This document shows, piece by piece, positions 16,698 to 24,675 of a stretch of 33,568 bases of DNA (within the stretch, counting starts at the first letter, position 1; each line of letters starts with the position of its first letter). The position numbers were made by a program, and so were the translations under genes. This stretch comes from an uncultured Haliea sp. (GTDB taxonomy: Bacteria > Pseudomonadota > Gammaproteobacteria > Pseudomonadales > Halieaceae). The notes beneath the pieces were generated by a model that did no database searches, was not told where the DNA came from, and worked only from the letters and a program-made list of their open reading frames with translations. The stretch lies in NCBI GenBank assembly GCA_913062625.1, contig CAJXWP010000025.1:1-33568 (forward strand), written 5' to 3'.

Positions 16698-16949
16698 TCA
16701 TTCAATGCCCCATGATGTTCTATGCAATATACGGTGCGACAAAAAAGACCAATGTTGCGATTTATAATGGCTCAGGAATGTAAAATATAGAGTGCTTAAT
16801 TCGCTACCATTGACAGTAAACAGTTTTTCGCGGACAGAAAATAATACGCTTTTCATCAACATCATGGCCAACGCCGCAATAAAAAAATAAGCAATATCCA
16901 GCACGGATGCCCGTCCTAACAAGGTGGTTAAGCTTGAAAGGGTCAGCAT
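16698..16949 (-). pseudogene. DUF6868-like small membrane protein gene, frameshifted
   Basis: The first 55 residues fit the small DUF6868 family: LSSLTTLLGRASVLDIAY, one membrane segment, then a LYFTFLSHYK stretch. From that Lys the annotated frame turns into unlikely sequence (SQHWSFLSHR). The adjacent frame continues the family pattern as IATLVFFVAPYIA and then meets a TAG followed by NIMGH. The simplest explanation is loss of one A in an A-run after the YK codons, plus a nonsense change. A GGGGGAAT stretch a few bases before the ATG is a good ribosome-binding site. Sequencing error at the homopolymer is an alternative. Confidence 0.6.
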
Positions 16950-17057
16950 AATATTCCCCCGTTTTTATTGTTCATAAGCCCATTGTCGCATGAGACTTTG
17001 TGGGTGAGTGTACTCTTGGACCAACAGTAGTGTATCTGGGAATTGTCAGTTTTTTTA

Positions 17058-17636
17058 TTACTGCTCATTGAACTGTGCTAAAGCCGCGGCCTCGATCGGT
17101 CGCCTAGCTACTATCTGCGCAATAGCCTGTTGCTGGCCACTCGACTCACTGGTGCTCGGTCCCTCGAATTCATGGAGAATCTGCCAGCCTTGGAAGCAGT
17201 CTTTGAGTTCTCCAGCGCGTAGCAGAAAATCGGGGTTAGTAGGACGACCGAAACGGGGTTGGTCGACGGTGAAGGTCTCGTAAATAATCAAGCCCCCGGG
17301 GCGTACCGCGCGCTTGATGGCTGGCAGGAGTGGCCGGTGGAGATATCGGAATACCAAGATGGCACAGAATGAGAGTCCCTCTAGTGGGTCGCGTCCGTGC
17401 GCCTCAAAGTCCACACACCAGTAATCGGCTAATGGGTTGGTCTTAAGATCCGTTGCGAGTTTATCAAGCAGGGCTTGTTGGCGATCAGCAAAAACGACGT
17501 GCTGGCCTTGTGTGACGAGGTAAAGGCCGTTGCGTCCTTTGCCACAGGCGAGGTCGAGTACGGGTCCGCTGAGCCCGGCTTCGCGGATGTCTGGCAAGGT
17601 TTGCTTAACGAGGGTAGAAGCCTGCATGGGCGCCAT
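17058..17636 (-). CDS. Class I SAM-dependent methyltransferase, TehB-like
   Basis: About 192 residues from the ATG at 17636 (the frame extends to a TTG at 17726). Motif I is VLDLACGKGRNGLYL, motif II ends VVFADRQ, and VRPGGLIIYETFT followed by RFGRPTNPDFLL is the post-motif typical of the small TehB/tellurite-type group. The usual acidic residue of the Asp-containing motif IV is less clear (VFRYLHRPLL). Function in this group ranges from detoxification to unknown small-molecule methylation. It follows the TerB/Coq4-like gene on the same strand; if the TTG start is used, the two genes overlap. Confidence 0.75.
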   Translation of the reverse strand: MAPMQASTLVKQTLPDIREAGLSGPVLDLACGKGRNGLYLVTQGQHVVFADRQQALLDKLATDLKTNPLADYWCVDFEAHGRDPLEGLSFCAILVFRYLHRPLLPAIKRAVRPGGLIIYETFTVDQPRFGRPTNPDFLLRAGELKDCFQGWQILHEFEGPSTSESSGQQQAIAQIVARRPIEAAALAQFNEQ

Positions 17637-17707
17637 GGTATCAAAATGGAGTTTGCCTAGGGAAGGGGCGGCAGACCTGCGAGTCGCCAAGCGCAATGGT
17701 GTCGCGA

Positions 17708-18745
17708 TCAGGCGTTTAAGTCCCAAGACGCGGAATCGGCTACCAACTTTGGAACAAAATTCCAGCGCTCACGTAACCCGTCGAGCGGCTCGGATGCGAC
17801 CGTAAAAAAGTCGAACAGGTGGTAAGCGTCAAATGTGCATTCGCGGCCCCGCCGGAGTGCATCCGCGACCCGCTCTGGCCCCCCCGGTTGTTCAAGGATG
17901 TGGTCCTCATGAAGACCGGTCAGGGCGCTCGGCATGATGCCGCCCTGATAGAACGCGAGTTGACCGGCGATAAAGGTGAGCGCCGCACCAGGATCGTCTG
18001 TCGTCGTCATGCGGAAGGCGCCGACCTCAACCTCGCCCATCGGGCTCGTGCCATAGTCGGATAAGACATGAACCCAGTCGTGATGTGATTCGCCCTTGCT
18101 AGCAGCGCCAGGGGTGCCCGGATAAGAGAAGTTGCGCTGCCGATAGAAGTCCCATACACCTCGGCCTAGGCTTCCGGGCGGACAGTGCTCTAGCGCTAAC
18201 CAACGGGCGCTCTCAACGGGATCGGCGGTGATCGTCAGGGCAAAGGCCCGGGCACCGTTCGCTTCGACGAGCGCCGAGAATGCAGGATCAATCTCTGTGC
18301 ACGCACCCCAAAAGCCATTGCGGTAGAGGTCGAATTGCGCCTGAGCTTGAGCGCCTTGGGCGAGTTCGCGGGCGACCGTCAGGTCAATGTCGCTCACCCC
18401 TAGATGTGCCGCCCAGCGGTTGATTGAGTCGCTCAGTTCCGCGGGAATCTGGTGGAGGCAGAGCTCGCAGGTAAGCATGAGATCGACGATTTCGCGGCGT
18501 TCCTCGGCATTAGGGAACGTGGCCGCAACGTCGTCGATTGTTGCCGCTGGCAGGGTGCGAAAGTCCTCGTCGAAATCAAACAGCGCAGAAAAGATCGCAC
18601 CCAACAGCTTAGGTTGAACATCCAGTGCCCAACCGTCCTCCCGGCAGGCGCCGACGATAGCAGCGGCCATCATGGATGCTTGAGACGTATTGATGTGTTT
18701 GAAAAACATAGAGTTAGTGTACACCTGCATCCCCCGTCGAGTCAT
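17708..18745 (-). CDS. TerB-like region joined to a Coq4-type metal motif (unknown function)
   Basis: 345 residues, or 333 from the ATG at 18709, which has AGGTG upstream. The middle-to-C-terminal part contains HDWVH followed after exactly 11 residues by Glu (His222, Asp223, His226, Glu238): the HDxxHx11E metal signature of Coq4. A GSLGRGVWDFYR segment precedes it. The first 140 residues are helical, with charged EERREIVDLML and NRWAAHLGV patterns resembling the TerB fold. The gene looks GC-richer than its neighbours, and similar proteins, as I recall, are common in actinobacteria, so horizontal acquisition is possible. It need not act on quinones. Divergent from the SDR at 18878. Confidence 0.6.
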   Translation of the reverse strand: MTRRGMQVYTNSMFFKHINTSQASMMAAAIVGACREDGWALDVQPKLLGAIFSALFDFDEDFRTLPAATIDDVAATFPNAEERREIVDLMLTCELCLHQIPAELSDSINRWAAHLGVSDIDLTVARELAQGAQAQAQFDLYRNGFWGACTEIDPAFSALVEANGARAFALTITADPVESARWLALEHCPPGSLGRGVWDFYRQRNFSYPGTPGAASKGESHHDWVHVLSDYGTSPMGEVEVGAFRMTTTDDPGAALTFIAGQLAFYQGGIMPSALTGLHEDHILEQPGGPERVADALRRGRECTFDAYHLFDFFTVASEPLDGLRERWNFVPKLVADSASWDLNA

Positions 18746-18877
18746 TAATAAGGTCTCAGGGGCGGGCCGCTGTTGAACACAGCCGCAAAAAAAAAGTCGC
18801 CGGCAGGCATCATCAGGTTGTCACGAAGCGGCCTGAGGGCTATTGTGCGGCCTCAAATGTCGCGTGAAGAGACTCGT

Positions 18878-19765
18878 ATGAAAGAATTAGACGGTAAAAC
18901 AGCAATAATCAGTGGTGGGGCAGAAGGGATTGGTCTCGGCATAGCGCAAGTACTTGGCCGATACGGTATGAATATTGTGATCGCAGATATCAATGCTGAG
19001 CAACTGGAAAAAGCAAGGCAGACTCTCGAGCAGGCAGGCATTTCTGTGCTGGCCGTAAGCCTGGATGTTGTTGATGTTGAGCAGTGGAGAGCAGTGGCTG
19101 AGCAGGCGATTGAGCAGTTTGGCAAGGTTCACATGCTGGTGAACAATGCCGGTGTAGGAGGTGCCCCAAACCCCATTGGCATCAGCAGCGAGCAAGACTG
19201 GCGTTGGGTCGTAGACGTGAACCTGATGGGAGTGGTTAACGGCGCGCAAACGGTCATTCCGCTAATAAAAGCCCATGGCGAGGGCGGGTGGGTGATTAAT
19301 GTCGCTTCAATGGCCGGCTTTATTCCGCTGCCTATGGCGAGCGCCTATTCCGCGACGAAAGCGGCGGTGGTTGCCATGTCGGAGTCTTGGCACGATGAAT
19401 TGCAAGACGAGAATATTCATGTTGCTGTGCTCTGTCCGGGCTTTGTTAAAACGCGCATTAATCTTTCACAGCGCAATAGGCAGGCGCAGTACGAGTCCGA
19501 CGGCGGCTCCCCCAGTGGATCAAAATTACAAGCTCAGCTCGGCCAACAGATGCAAAGCGTGCTTGATGCGGGTACGCCGCCCGAGCTTATAGCGGAGCGT
19601 GTCGTTGAGGCCATTGCAGCAAAAGAGCTGTATATTGTGACGCACCCTAATTTCCGTCCAGCGGTAGACGCGCGCTTTGCGGCCATCAACGAATGTTTTA
19701 AGCGCGCTGAATCTAGTCCGCTGTTGGTCGATATTGTGACGCAAAAAATTCCAGGTCTTGATTGA
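18878..19765 (+). CDS. Short-chain dehydrogenase/reductase
   Basis: 295 residues from the ATG at 18878, where MKELDGKTAIISGG is the normal SDR beginning and AAGAGA precedes it; the upstream extension to 18773 is poor protein. It has SGGAEGIGLGIA (cofactor loop), an acidic ADIN strand end that favours NAD, NNAGVGG, NVASMAG with the catalytic Ser, YSATK, and CPGFVKT. A C-terminal tail continues past the core. Substrate unknown. The saccharopine-dehydrogenase-like gene begins 59 bases after its stop on the same strand, suggesting a two-gene operon. Confidence 0.85.
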   Translation: MKELDGKTAIISGGAEGIGLGIAQVLGRYGMNIVIADINAEQLEKARQTLEQAGISVLAVSLDVVDVEQWRAVAEQAIEQFGKVHMLVNNAGVGGAPNPIGISSEQDWRWVVDVNLMGVVNGAQTVIPLIKAHGEGGWVINVASMAGFIPLPMASAYSATKAAVVAMSESWHDELQDENIHVAVLCPGFVKTRINLSQRNRQAQYESDGGSPSGSKLQAQLGQQMQSVLDAGTPPELIAERVVEAIAAKELYIVTHPNFRPAVDARFAAINECFKRAESSPLLVDIVTQKIPGLD

Positions 19766-19824
19766 GACGTAAGCCCACGCAGAATTGCGTGCAACCACTA
19801 TTTTTGTAATAAGGAAGAGACACT

Positions 19825-21000
19825 ATGTCCGAAACACGAGAGCTAGGAATTATTGTTTACGGTGCCACGGGGTATACGGGTCGTCTCGTGTGCGAGTACT
19901 TGAACGAGCAGTATGGCGTGGGAGGTGACGTGAGTTGGGCGATGGCCGGACGCAGCCAGAATAAGCTTGAGCAGGTGCGGGACGAGATGGGTATTTCTGC
20001 CGCCGTGCCTTTAATCGTATGCGATGCAAGCTCCTCGTCATCGGTCGATGCATTGGTGCAGCGCGCCCAAGTGATACTGACCACGGTGGGGCCCTATCAG
20101 CTCTATGGAGACGACGTGGTGCGCGCCTGCGCCCAAACTGGAACTGACTATGTTGACCTGTGCGGTGAGCCCGCATGGATGCATGACATGATCACGGCCC
20201 ACGGTGAGGCAGCCAAGGCCAGCGGCGCGCGCATTGTGTTCTCGTGCGGTTTCGACTCCATACCCTTTGATTTGGGCGTGTTTTTCCTGCAGCAAGTGGC
20301 ACAGGAAAAGATTGGGGGGGCAGTGAATCGCATTAAAGGCCGTGTGCGTTCGATGCAAGGCACGTTCTCCGGCGGGACACTCGCCAGCTTCAAGGCGACG
20401 ATGGCGGCGGCGGCTAAAAACCCCGAGATGATCAGCGTACTGATGAACCCTTTTGCGCTTACCGAAGGTTTTACTGGTCCAGAGCAGCCTTCCGGTCTCG
20501 CACCTGTTTATGAGGAAGACCTCGGTAGCTGGTCTGCACCCTTCGTGATGGCAACCATTAACACCAAGAATATTCATCGTTCCAATCTGTTGCTGGATCA
20601 CGCCTATGGTGAGAATTTTATGTATGACGAAATGTTGTTAACGGGACCCGGCGATTCAGGCGAAGCGATTGCCAATGCGGTTGCGGCAGACAAATCAATG
20701 GCTGAAAACCCGATCAAGCCGGGAGAGGGTCCCTCGAAAGAAGAGCGTGAGAACGGATTCTACGAAGTCCTGTTTGTGGGTTCTAATGCAGAGGGCAAAA
20801 CAGTCAGCGCCAGCGTCAAGGGTGATAGAGACCCGGGCTACGGCTCCACCAGTAAAATGATTGTAGAAAGTGCCGTGTGCTTGCTGCTGAATCCGGACAC
20901 CAAAAATCGGGGTATTCTCACGCCGGCGCCGGCGATGGGCTCTTTATTAATTGACCGTTTGCAAGCGAATGCGGGGTTAACGTTCAAGGTTGAAGGCTAG
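19825..21000 (+). CDS. Saccharopine dehydrogenase-like / trans-acting enoyl reductase family protein
   Basis: 391 residues. The N-terminal NAD(P)-binding motif is IIVYGATGYTGRLV, followed by AMAGRSQNKL, TTVGPYQLYGDDVV, and YVDLCGEPAWM, all characteristic of the saccharopine dehydrogenase-like family that includes mycobacterial trans-acting enoyl reductases of polyketide lipid synthesis. A further landmark is SCGFDSIPFDLG. A role in reducing an acyl or isoprenoid intermediate is more likely than lysine metabolism, but remains inference. AAGGAAGAG before the ATG is a strong ribosome-binding site. It probably shares a transcript with the SDR upstream and converges on the MFS gene. Confidence 0.82.
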   Translation: MSETRELGIIVYGATGYTGRLVCEYLNEQYGVGGDVSWAMAGRSQNKLEQVRDEMGISAAVPLIVCDASSSSSVDALVQRAQVILTTVGPYQLYGDDVVRACAQTGTDYVDLCGEPAWMHDMITAHGEAAKASGARIVFSCGFDSIPFDLGVFFLQQVAQEKIGGAVNRIKGRVRSMQGTFSGGTLASFKATMAAAAKNPEMISVLMNPFALTEGFTGPEQPSGLAPVYEEDLGSWSAPFVMATINTKNIHRSNLLLDHAYGENFMYDEMLLTGPGDSGEAIANAVAADKSMAENPIKPGEGPSKEERENGFYEVLFVGSNAEGKTVSASVKGDRDPGYGSTSKMIVESAVCLLLNPDTKNRGILTPAPAMGSLLIDRLQANAGLTFKVEG

Positions 21001-21046
21001 CGCGCATTGCGTGGTGCTTGACGCGGTTCGTTACTCGATAGGCGTG

Positions 21047-21073
21047 GGGCGCGCCGGCTGAAACACCGCGCCC
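21047..21073. terminator. Hairpin between convergent genes
   Basis: GGGCGCG (21047-21053) pairs with CGCGCCC (21067-21073) around a 13-base loop, between the stops of the reductase (21000) and the MFS gene (21085). It could end transcripts from both sides, though neither side has a T-run. Confidence 0.4.
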
Positions 21074-21084
21074 TAAAGTGCGAG

Positions 21085-22410
21085 TCAGACGCCGGCCTTT
21101 GCGATTGCATTGGGTGCGCTTTGTTCAACGACGATGGCAAATCCAAGTAAGAGGATGAGCGCGAGGATGCAGACCCACAGGGCAGCAGCGTAGCTGCCAA
21201 AGTAGTCTAGCCCGAGGCTGAACAGTGCCGGACCAATGGCACTGGAAAACACCATAATCGAGGTGCAAAGACCGCTAATTTCGCCCAGGTGGAGTGGGCC
21301 AAAGTTGCGGATAAAGGCGAGGCTGGAAGTCACCGACCAGAGTCCGCCCCCTATTCCGAAGCCAACGACCAGTGCAGCGTAGCCCCATATGTGCTCGAGA
21401 TAGAGCAGGCCAATGGCACCCAGCAGGAAGCCCCCTAGCATGATAATGATAAAGGGCTTGAGGGAACGTTTGTCTACCAGCCAACCGCATAATAGGTTGG
21501 CGGCGGTGGCAAATGCGGCAGTAGGGAGAAAATAAGCGAATGCCTCCGTCTGGCTGCGACCGGCCGCCGCAAATATTGAGACAATGTGGAAGGTCACGGC
21601 GGTGCTGAGTAATGAATGTATGCTCAGGCTGAGTGTCGCCAGCCAGAAGATAGGGGTACGTCGCGCTTGAGCAAGTGTAGCGCTGTGCTGCAGAGTGGTT
21701 AGAGGCACTTGGTCTTCGTGAGTGTGGCCGTCAACTAAAACACCGCAGGATTGAGGGTTGTCTCTGAGTAAGACCAACGCGAGGCCCGCAAAAACCAGAC
21801 ATACAAAGGCAAGTTCCCAAAGCGCTTCATGCCAGCCGGCTCTTACGATGGACCAGGCCAGTACCAAAGGTGCTACAGAAAATCCGAAACTCACGAACAC
21901 GCCTCTGGCGCTAGTCACAAGGCCGCGGCGTTCTTCAAACCAAACCAGCAAGACATTGCGCGAGGCATTGGTCAGTATGCCCTGACCGAGAAATCGCACA
22001 CCAAAATACCCCAGCGTGATAAACAGAAAGCTTACCATCACGCCACCGCCGAAGTGCATGGCGAGGCTGTCTGATACCGAGATAAAAAGCACCATCACGC
22101 CGAGTCCGGCGCTGGCAGCAGCAACCGTCACCCGCCCGCCCAGACGATCATACCAGCGGCCTGCGCGGGTTAGGAATAAAGAGGAGCCCACGGTGCCGAT
22201 CAGATAAGCCATGGAAAGCTGAGTGCGGCTCAAGTGCAAAGCTTCGATGAGATAATCGGTAAATACCGCCATGCCCATGGTTTGCCCAGGGAGGCTGATG
22301 AGAATACCCAGTGCGCTGAATCCCCAGATGACCCAGCCGTAATAAAACGGCAGACGGCGGATGTCGAAGGGCCAGTTTGATCTAATGGGTGATGCTTTCC
22401 GCGAGGTCAT
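21085..22410 (-). CDS. Major facilitator superfamily transporter
   Basis: A 441-residue inner-membrane protein with about twelve hydrophobic segments. Between segments 2 and 3 is a GRWYDRLGGR loop, the MFS signature (compare DRxGRR). YYGWVIWG near the N-terminus is typical of the monocarboxylate/oxalate-like MFS group. It would move a small, perhaps carboxylated, organic molecule. It lies 166 bases downstream of the DUF3604 gene on the same strand, so it may import or export a substrate or product of that lipoprotein. Confidence 0.85.
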   Translation of the reverse strand: MTSRKASPIRSNWPFDIRRLPFYYGWVIWGFSALGILISLPGQTMGMAVFTDYLIEALHLSRTQLSMAYLIGTVGSSLFLTRAGRWYDRLGGRVTVAAASAGLGVMVLFISVSDSLAMHFGGGVMVSFLFITLGYFGVRFLGQGILTNASRNVLLVWFEERRGLVTSARGVFVSFGFSVAPLVLAWSIVRAGWHEALWELAFVCLVFAGLALVLLRDNPQSCGVLVDGHTHEDQVPLTTLQHSATLAQARRTPIFWLATLSLSIHSLLSTAVTFHIVSIFAAAGRSQTEAFAYFLPTAAFATAANLLCGWLVDKRSLKPFIIIMLGGFLLGAIGLLYLEHIWGYAALVVGFGIGGGLWSVTSSLAFIRNFGPLHLGEISGLCTSIMVFSSAIGPALFSLGLDYFGSYAAALWVCILALILLLGFAIVVEQSAPNAIAKAGV

Positions 22411-22576
22411 GAGGAGGTAAGGTTATCTTGCTGGTGGTGGTGCGCTATTGGAGCATATTGACGAGCCAACGGCACCTGCAATCTAGACGGTACTCACCGC
22501 TAGCGTTGGTTTCGTGCAAGCCCGGCCTGTTCTTGCTGTCGGAGATAAGGCCGTCCCGTGCCATCAGTCGATGTCG

Positions 22577-24463
22577 CTATGACGGTACATACCAAATAGC
22601 TGACGTAATCGCGCGTTCTTGAATGGACTCTGGCTGCATCGGTTGGGTGCCAAGCTTAACCGCATCGAAGGTTGACCAGCGCGGCGTGGGTATCTCTAAA
22701 ACTCGCACATAATAAAAGGCTTCTAACATAGAGTTAAAATCGGGATCAGACCAAAAACTGGAAATGGATGACCCACCGATGGTGTTCTGATACGTTGCAT
22801 TGCTGCTATCGACGGTATTGCCAATCGGGGCTAGGGTGCCGGTTGCGGAATCAATAGAGCGTCCATCGGCGGCGGCGACATCGTACACTTTTTCGTGGCT
22901 TATCCCCTGCGGGTCCACCCAGGCTTTAATGATCTGTACCCGATCAAGATTGGCACCCTCTGGATCCTTGAATGCCATGATCAAAAATCCGAGCGGTCTT
23001 TCTGCACCGTCCGAGTTCAGTTCACTGCCCATTGGTACGCCTGTGGCATAGGCCTGTTGCAGCACGTCAGTATACTCAAAATTTTTGTCACTAAAGTCCC
23101 AGCCAGCAAAAAAGCGTACACCGATGCGTGGCCCGGATGTGGCAAACGTTTCCTTGCGCTGTAACGCGTCGAATATTGATTCTCGGGTATTCTCTTGCGC
23201 CCAAACTCCTGCTAACCCGCCGGAGCTCCAGCGTGTCACCGGGTTAACACCCTGCGGCAAAAATAAAGCCTCGTCGGTTCGTAGTCCGGCACTGCCATCA
23301 AGCAACGGCAGTTTGCCGCTATAGTTATTCTCATCCGATGGTGAGTTGGCATTATGACTATCACTGGAACCGATGACGCCATATTTGAACGGATTGAAAC
23401 CTTCTTTATGCGAGAACTCCATGCCAACGCGCAGGGCATCACGCAAATAGCTCCCTTTTACAGTGGCGTCTCCATTATCGCCAGTGAACAGGGACTCCCC
23501 AAGCAATTCAAAGTTGGCGAACTCATCTTCGCTCGATAACAGCGGGTGCGTCTCAGAGCTACCCTTGATCTGCAAAATTTCGCTAATTGGCTCATAGCGA
23601 CTGCGCATTGCAGCGTACTCTGCCGTTAATGGTTTGCCCTCGGAATCTACAGTGGCATACATATTACCGCGACTGAAATTGCTATTGTGGGGTATGGCCA
23701 TGGCCACCTTGCCCAGCGCATTTTGCTGCTGAAGAAAACCCCACAAATCCTCTGGACGATTACTGTCTAGCGAGCTGAAGGGTATGTTGGCTACGTCATC
23801 GCTCCGGTAGATCACGTTGCGGTGCATATGCGCCATAATATCACCGGCATCGCCCGACCACTCGTAGCCGATGAAGGCAGTAAATAGCCCGGGTTGATTG
23901 TGCGCCTGTGCTGCGGCAATGGTTAAGTCCCAGACCGATTTGTTGACCGCTTTATTGATTGCTTCACCATCAGGACTAAACCCATTTATATTCATCTGCA
24001 TGCTTGATTGAAGCCAAGCTAGAGTGATGCTAAGCCGGCTGCCATTACGCAACAGTTCGGGCAACGGAGTGTTATTGGTGGGGACATCAAGCTCCGCTAT
24101 TCTAGCTTGGCCCATATATTCCGCGTGATCGGTAACGGCGGCAAAATCAAGCGGTCGCGATATTTGAACCGGGTATCCGGCGCCGTGTTTAATGACTTTG
24201 CCTTTGGCAAACCGATATACGTCGTTAGGCTCGCTACGTACACCCATAATATAAGCGTCTGTTGAAAGACCGGTATGTATATGTAGGTCACCAAAGAACA
24301 GCTGGCGATTGTCGTTATAGGGTAGGGCATCGAGTATTGGAAATTTTTTATAATCAGCAGCAAGAACATTATTAATCGAAGGGTCGTCAATTTTTGAGCA
24401 ACCACTAATGGCAACGGATAAAGCGCATAGCATCCAAGTATGGAACTTACTGGCAAGGGGCAT
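22577..24463 (-). CDS. DUF3604 family lipoprotein (PHP-like metal-dependent)
   Basis: 628 residues. The signal ends AISGC (Cys22), a lipobox. Just after it is LFFGDLHIHTGLSTDAYIMG, the DLHxHT metal-binding motif shared with PHP-type phosphoesterases and characteristic of DUF3604; further metal-ligand candidates are AAVTDHAEYMG, IPHNSN and GVIGSSDSHN. The family is large and uncharacterised, common in marine bacteria, and probably hydrolytic. GGAA stands about eleven bases before the ATG. It lies between the Abhydrolase_10 lipoprotein gene and the MFS gene, all on one strand, which suggests a surface-hydrolysis and transport set. Confidence 0.82.
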   Translation of the reverse strand: MPLASKFHTWMLCALSVAISGCSKIDDPSINNVLAADYKKFPILDALPYNDNRQLFFGDLHIHTGLSTDAYIMGVRSEPNDVYRFAKGKVIKHGAGYPVQISRPLDFAAVTDHAEYMGQARIAELDVPTNNTPLPELLRNGSRLSITLAWLQSSMQMNINGFSPDGEAINKAVNKSVWDLTIAAAQAHNQPGLFTAFIGYEWSGDAGDIMAHMHRNVIYRSDDVANIPFSSLDSNRPEDLWGFLQQQNALGKVAMAIPHNSNFSRGNMYATVDSEGKPLTAEYAAMRSRYEPISEILQIKGSSETHPLLSSEDEFANFELLGESLFTGDNGDATVKGSYLRDALRVGMEFSHKEGFNPFKYGVIGSSDSHNANSPSDENNYSGKLPLLDGSAGLRTDEALFLPQGVNPVTRWSSGGLAGVWAQENTRESIFDALQRKETFATSGPRIGVRFFAGWDFSDKNFEYTDVLQQAYATGVPMGSELNSDGAERPLGFLIMAFKDPEGANLDRVQIIKAWVDPQGISHEKVYDVAAADGRSIDSATGTLAPIGNTVDSSNATYQNTIGGSSISSFWSDPDFNSMLEAFYYVRVLEIPTPRWSTFDAVKLGTQPMQPESIQERAITSAIWYVPS

Positions 24464-24636
24464 AACAGGATGTTCCTTATTGAATTTTTACTTGGGACAT
24501 CTACGACCTACAGCGTTACGTGTCATTGGAGCGACACAAGGCTGGCCTGCATCATCCAAAGGTTAGTGTGGACCTGGCATGCGACCATGCTAAGCGGTCG
24601 CGCACATATCACAGTACTCACCTGAACTGGGTGGCC

Positions 24637-24656
24637 GCCCATAGTATGCTATGGGC
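24637..24656 (-). terminator. Perfect hairpin after the Abhydrolase_10 gene
   Basis: GCCCATAG-TATG-CTATGGGC is a perfect eight-base-pair stem with a four-base loop, 20 bases past the stop at 24676. It has no T-run on the minus strand. It separates this gene from the DUF3604 gene and may end or attenuate transcription. Confidence 0.5.
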
Positions 24657-24675
24657 TTAGCCCGTGTCGGTTGTT

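Noticed and set aside
20038-20601. 187-codon minus-strand frame within the saccharopine-dehydrogenase-like gene
   Set aside because: Shadow of a strongly supported gene; rich in His and Arg as antisense frames often are.
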